NCBI GenBank assembly: GCA_025267735.1
Contig: CM046300.1
Location: 34,419,322-34,483,321 of the forward strand
Reading direction: 5' to 3'
Length of the DNA stretch: 64,000 nucleotides
Origin: Mactra quadrangularis
Taxonomy: Eukaryota > Mollusca > Bivalvia > Venerida > Mactridae
The position numbers and the translations under genes are program-made. The notes below the pieces were generated by a model. That model saw only the letters and a program-made list of their open reading frames with translations, had not been told where the DNA came from and searched no databases. Positions 63,601-64,000 of this stretch are shown here, piece after piece; position 1 is the stretch's first letter, and every line of letters starts with the position of its first letter.

Positions 63601-64000
63601 ATAAAAATGAATTTTTCTGCGTTTAAGTGTAACGAATTAGCAGATAAATTATTCCCCTTGTATAGTTAATGATATCCAAAAGGTGGCGCTAGAACACACG
63701 GGGTTTCGTGCGTGTAATAGGATTAAATTTCATTCAGCTTTGGGAAACCGACATGTAAAGAACGCTAATTTTTCATACGACTTCCTGGTTCTCTATAGAA
63801 AGAGTTTCACAATATTCTTTGATATTATTCTACATTATTTTATATTGTATTATGATGTATTATTGTAAAAATGGGTTGCCCAAGTGCTACATACAATTAC
63901 AAATAGTAATTTATATTTAGTGTTGTTTATTTTTCATTTTTGGATGAATGAAATGTTGGAGGGAACTACATATATAAGCTTAATTATTTAAACAATAAAC

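Larger units (their letters stand above)
60901..64000 (-). other. Partial upstream intron of the CUB/LDLa/TM gene
   Basis: This is sequence 5' of exon A on the minus strand, beginning at its acceptor TATATATTTTTCAG. It continues past the window end. No further exon was recognised. It contains a hAT-like MITE (about 60970-61238), a short direct repeat pair (61380 and 61625), a SINE interrupted by a GC palindrome (63083-63355) and a 61-bp miniature foldback (63531-63591). Confidence 0.6.

Overview
The window is eukaryotic nuclear DNA. It is AT-rich (roughly 70% A+T by eye) and gene-poor, with spliceosomal introns, tRNA-derived SINEs, small inverted-repeat DNA transposons and one Helitron-like end. 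The repeat style, the SINE 3' tails and the codon use of the exons fit a lophotrochozoan invertebrate, most likely a bivalve mollusc. That placement is inference; no organism-specific gene was recognised.

One protein-coding gene can be supported. It lies on the minus strand and occupies about two thirds of the window (20.3 to beyond 60.9 kb). Four exons join with matching phases and canonical GT/AG sites: exon A 60646-60900 (first part of a CUB domain), exon B 28892-29044 (rest of that CUB), exon C 23642-23874 (LDL-receptor class A module, transmembrane helix, start of the cytoplasmic side) and exon D 20928-21638 (236-residue cytoplasmic tail ending in a PPPPPY motif region, then the stop). 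Together they give 449 codons of the C-terminal part of a single-pass type I membrane protein. The 5' exons lie beyond base 64000. The order CUB, LDLa, membrane, long tail resembles NETO-type and LEV-10-type receptor-auxiliary proteins, but orthology is not shown. The two halves of the CUB are separated by a 31.6 kb intron.

Layout: 1-20.3 kb is 3' flanking DNA with no supported gene. It holds a Helitron-like 3' end (2.9 kb), several SINEs (5.0, 9.9, 12, 14.5, 16.2, 16.9 and 18.1 kb), an 82-bp tandem duplication (7.4 kb) and older dispersed repeats. From 20.3 to 20.9 kb is the probable 3' UTR, with one poly(A) signal and a 51-codon open exon-like segment that could be an alternative terminal exon. 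From 21.6 to 28.9 kb are the smaller introns, with a GC-rich 345-bp MITE at 26.4 kb. From 29.0 to 60.6 kb is the giant intron: a full SINE at 31 kb, an old local segmental duplication at 36-45 kb, two very short SINE-tail insertions with clear target-site duplications (46.9 and 49.3 kb), a three-copy foldback family (52, 56 and 59 kb), a TA microsatellite (53.7 kb) and a long hairpin element (55.8 kb). From 60.9 to 64 kb is the next upstream intron, with a hAT-like MITE, a SINE interrupted by a GC palindrome and a 61-bp miniature foldback.

The most noteworthy signals are the partial CUB/LDLa/TM gene with its split CUB, the possible alternative secreted ending, and the group of SINEs with different tRNA-like heads that share one 3' tail, including two insertions that consist of that tail alone. 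No rRNA gene, CRISPR array, functional tRNA gene or viral sequence was seen.
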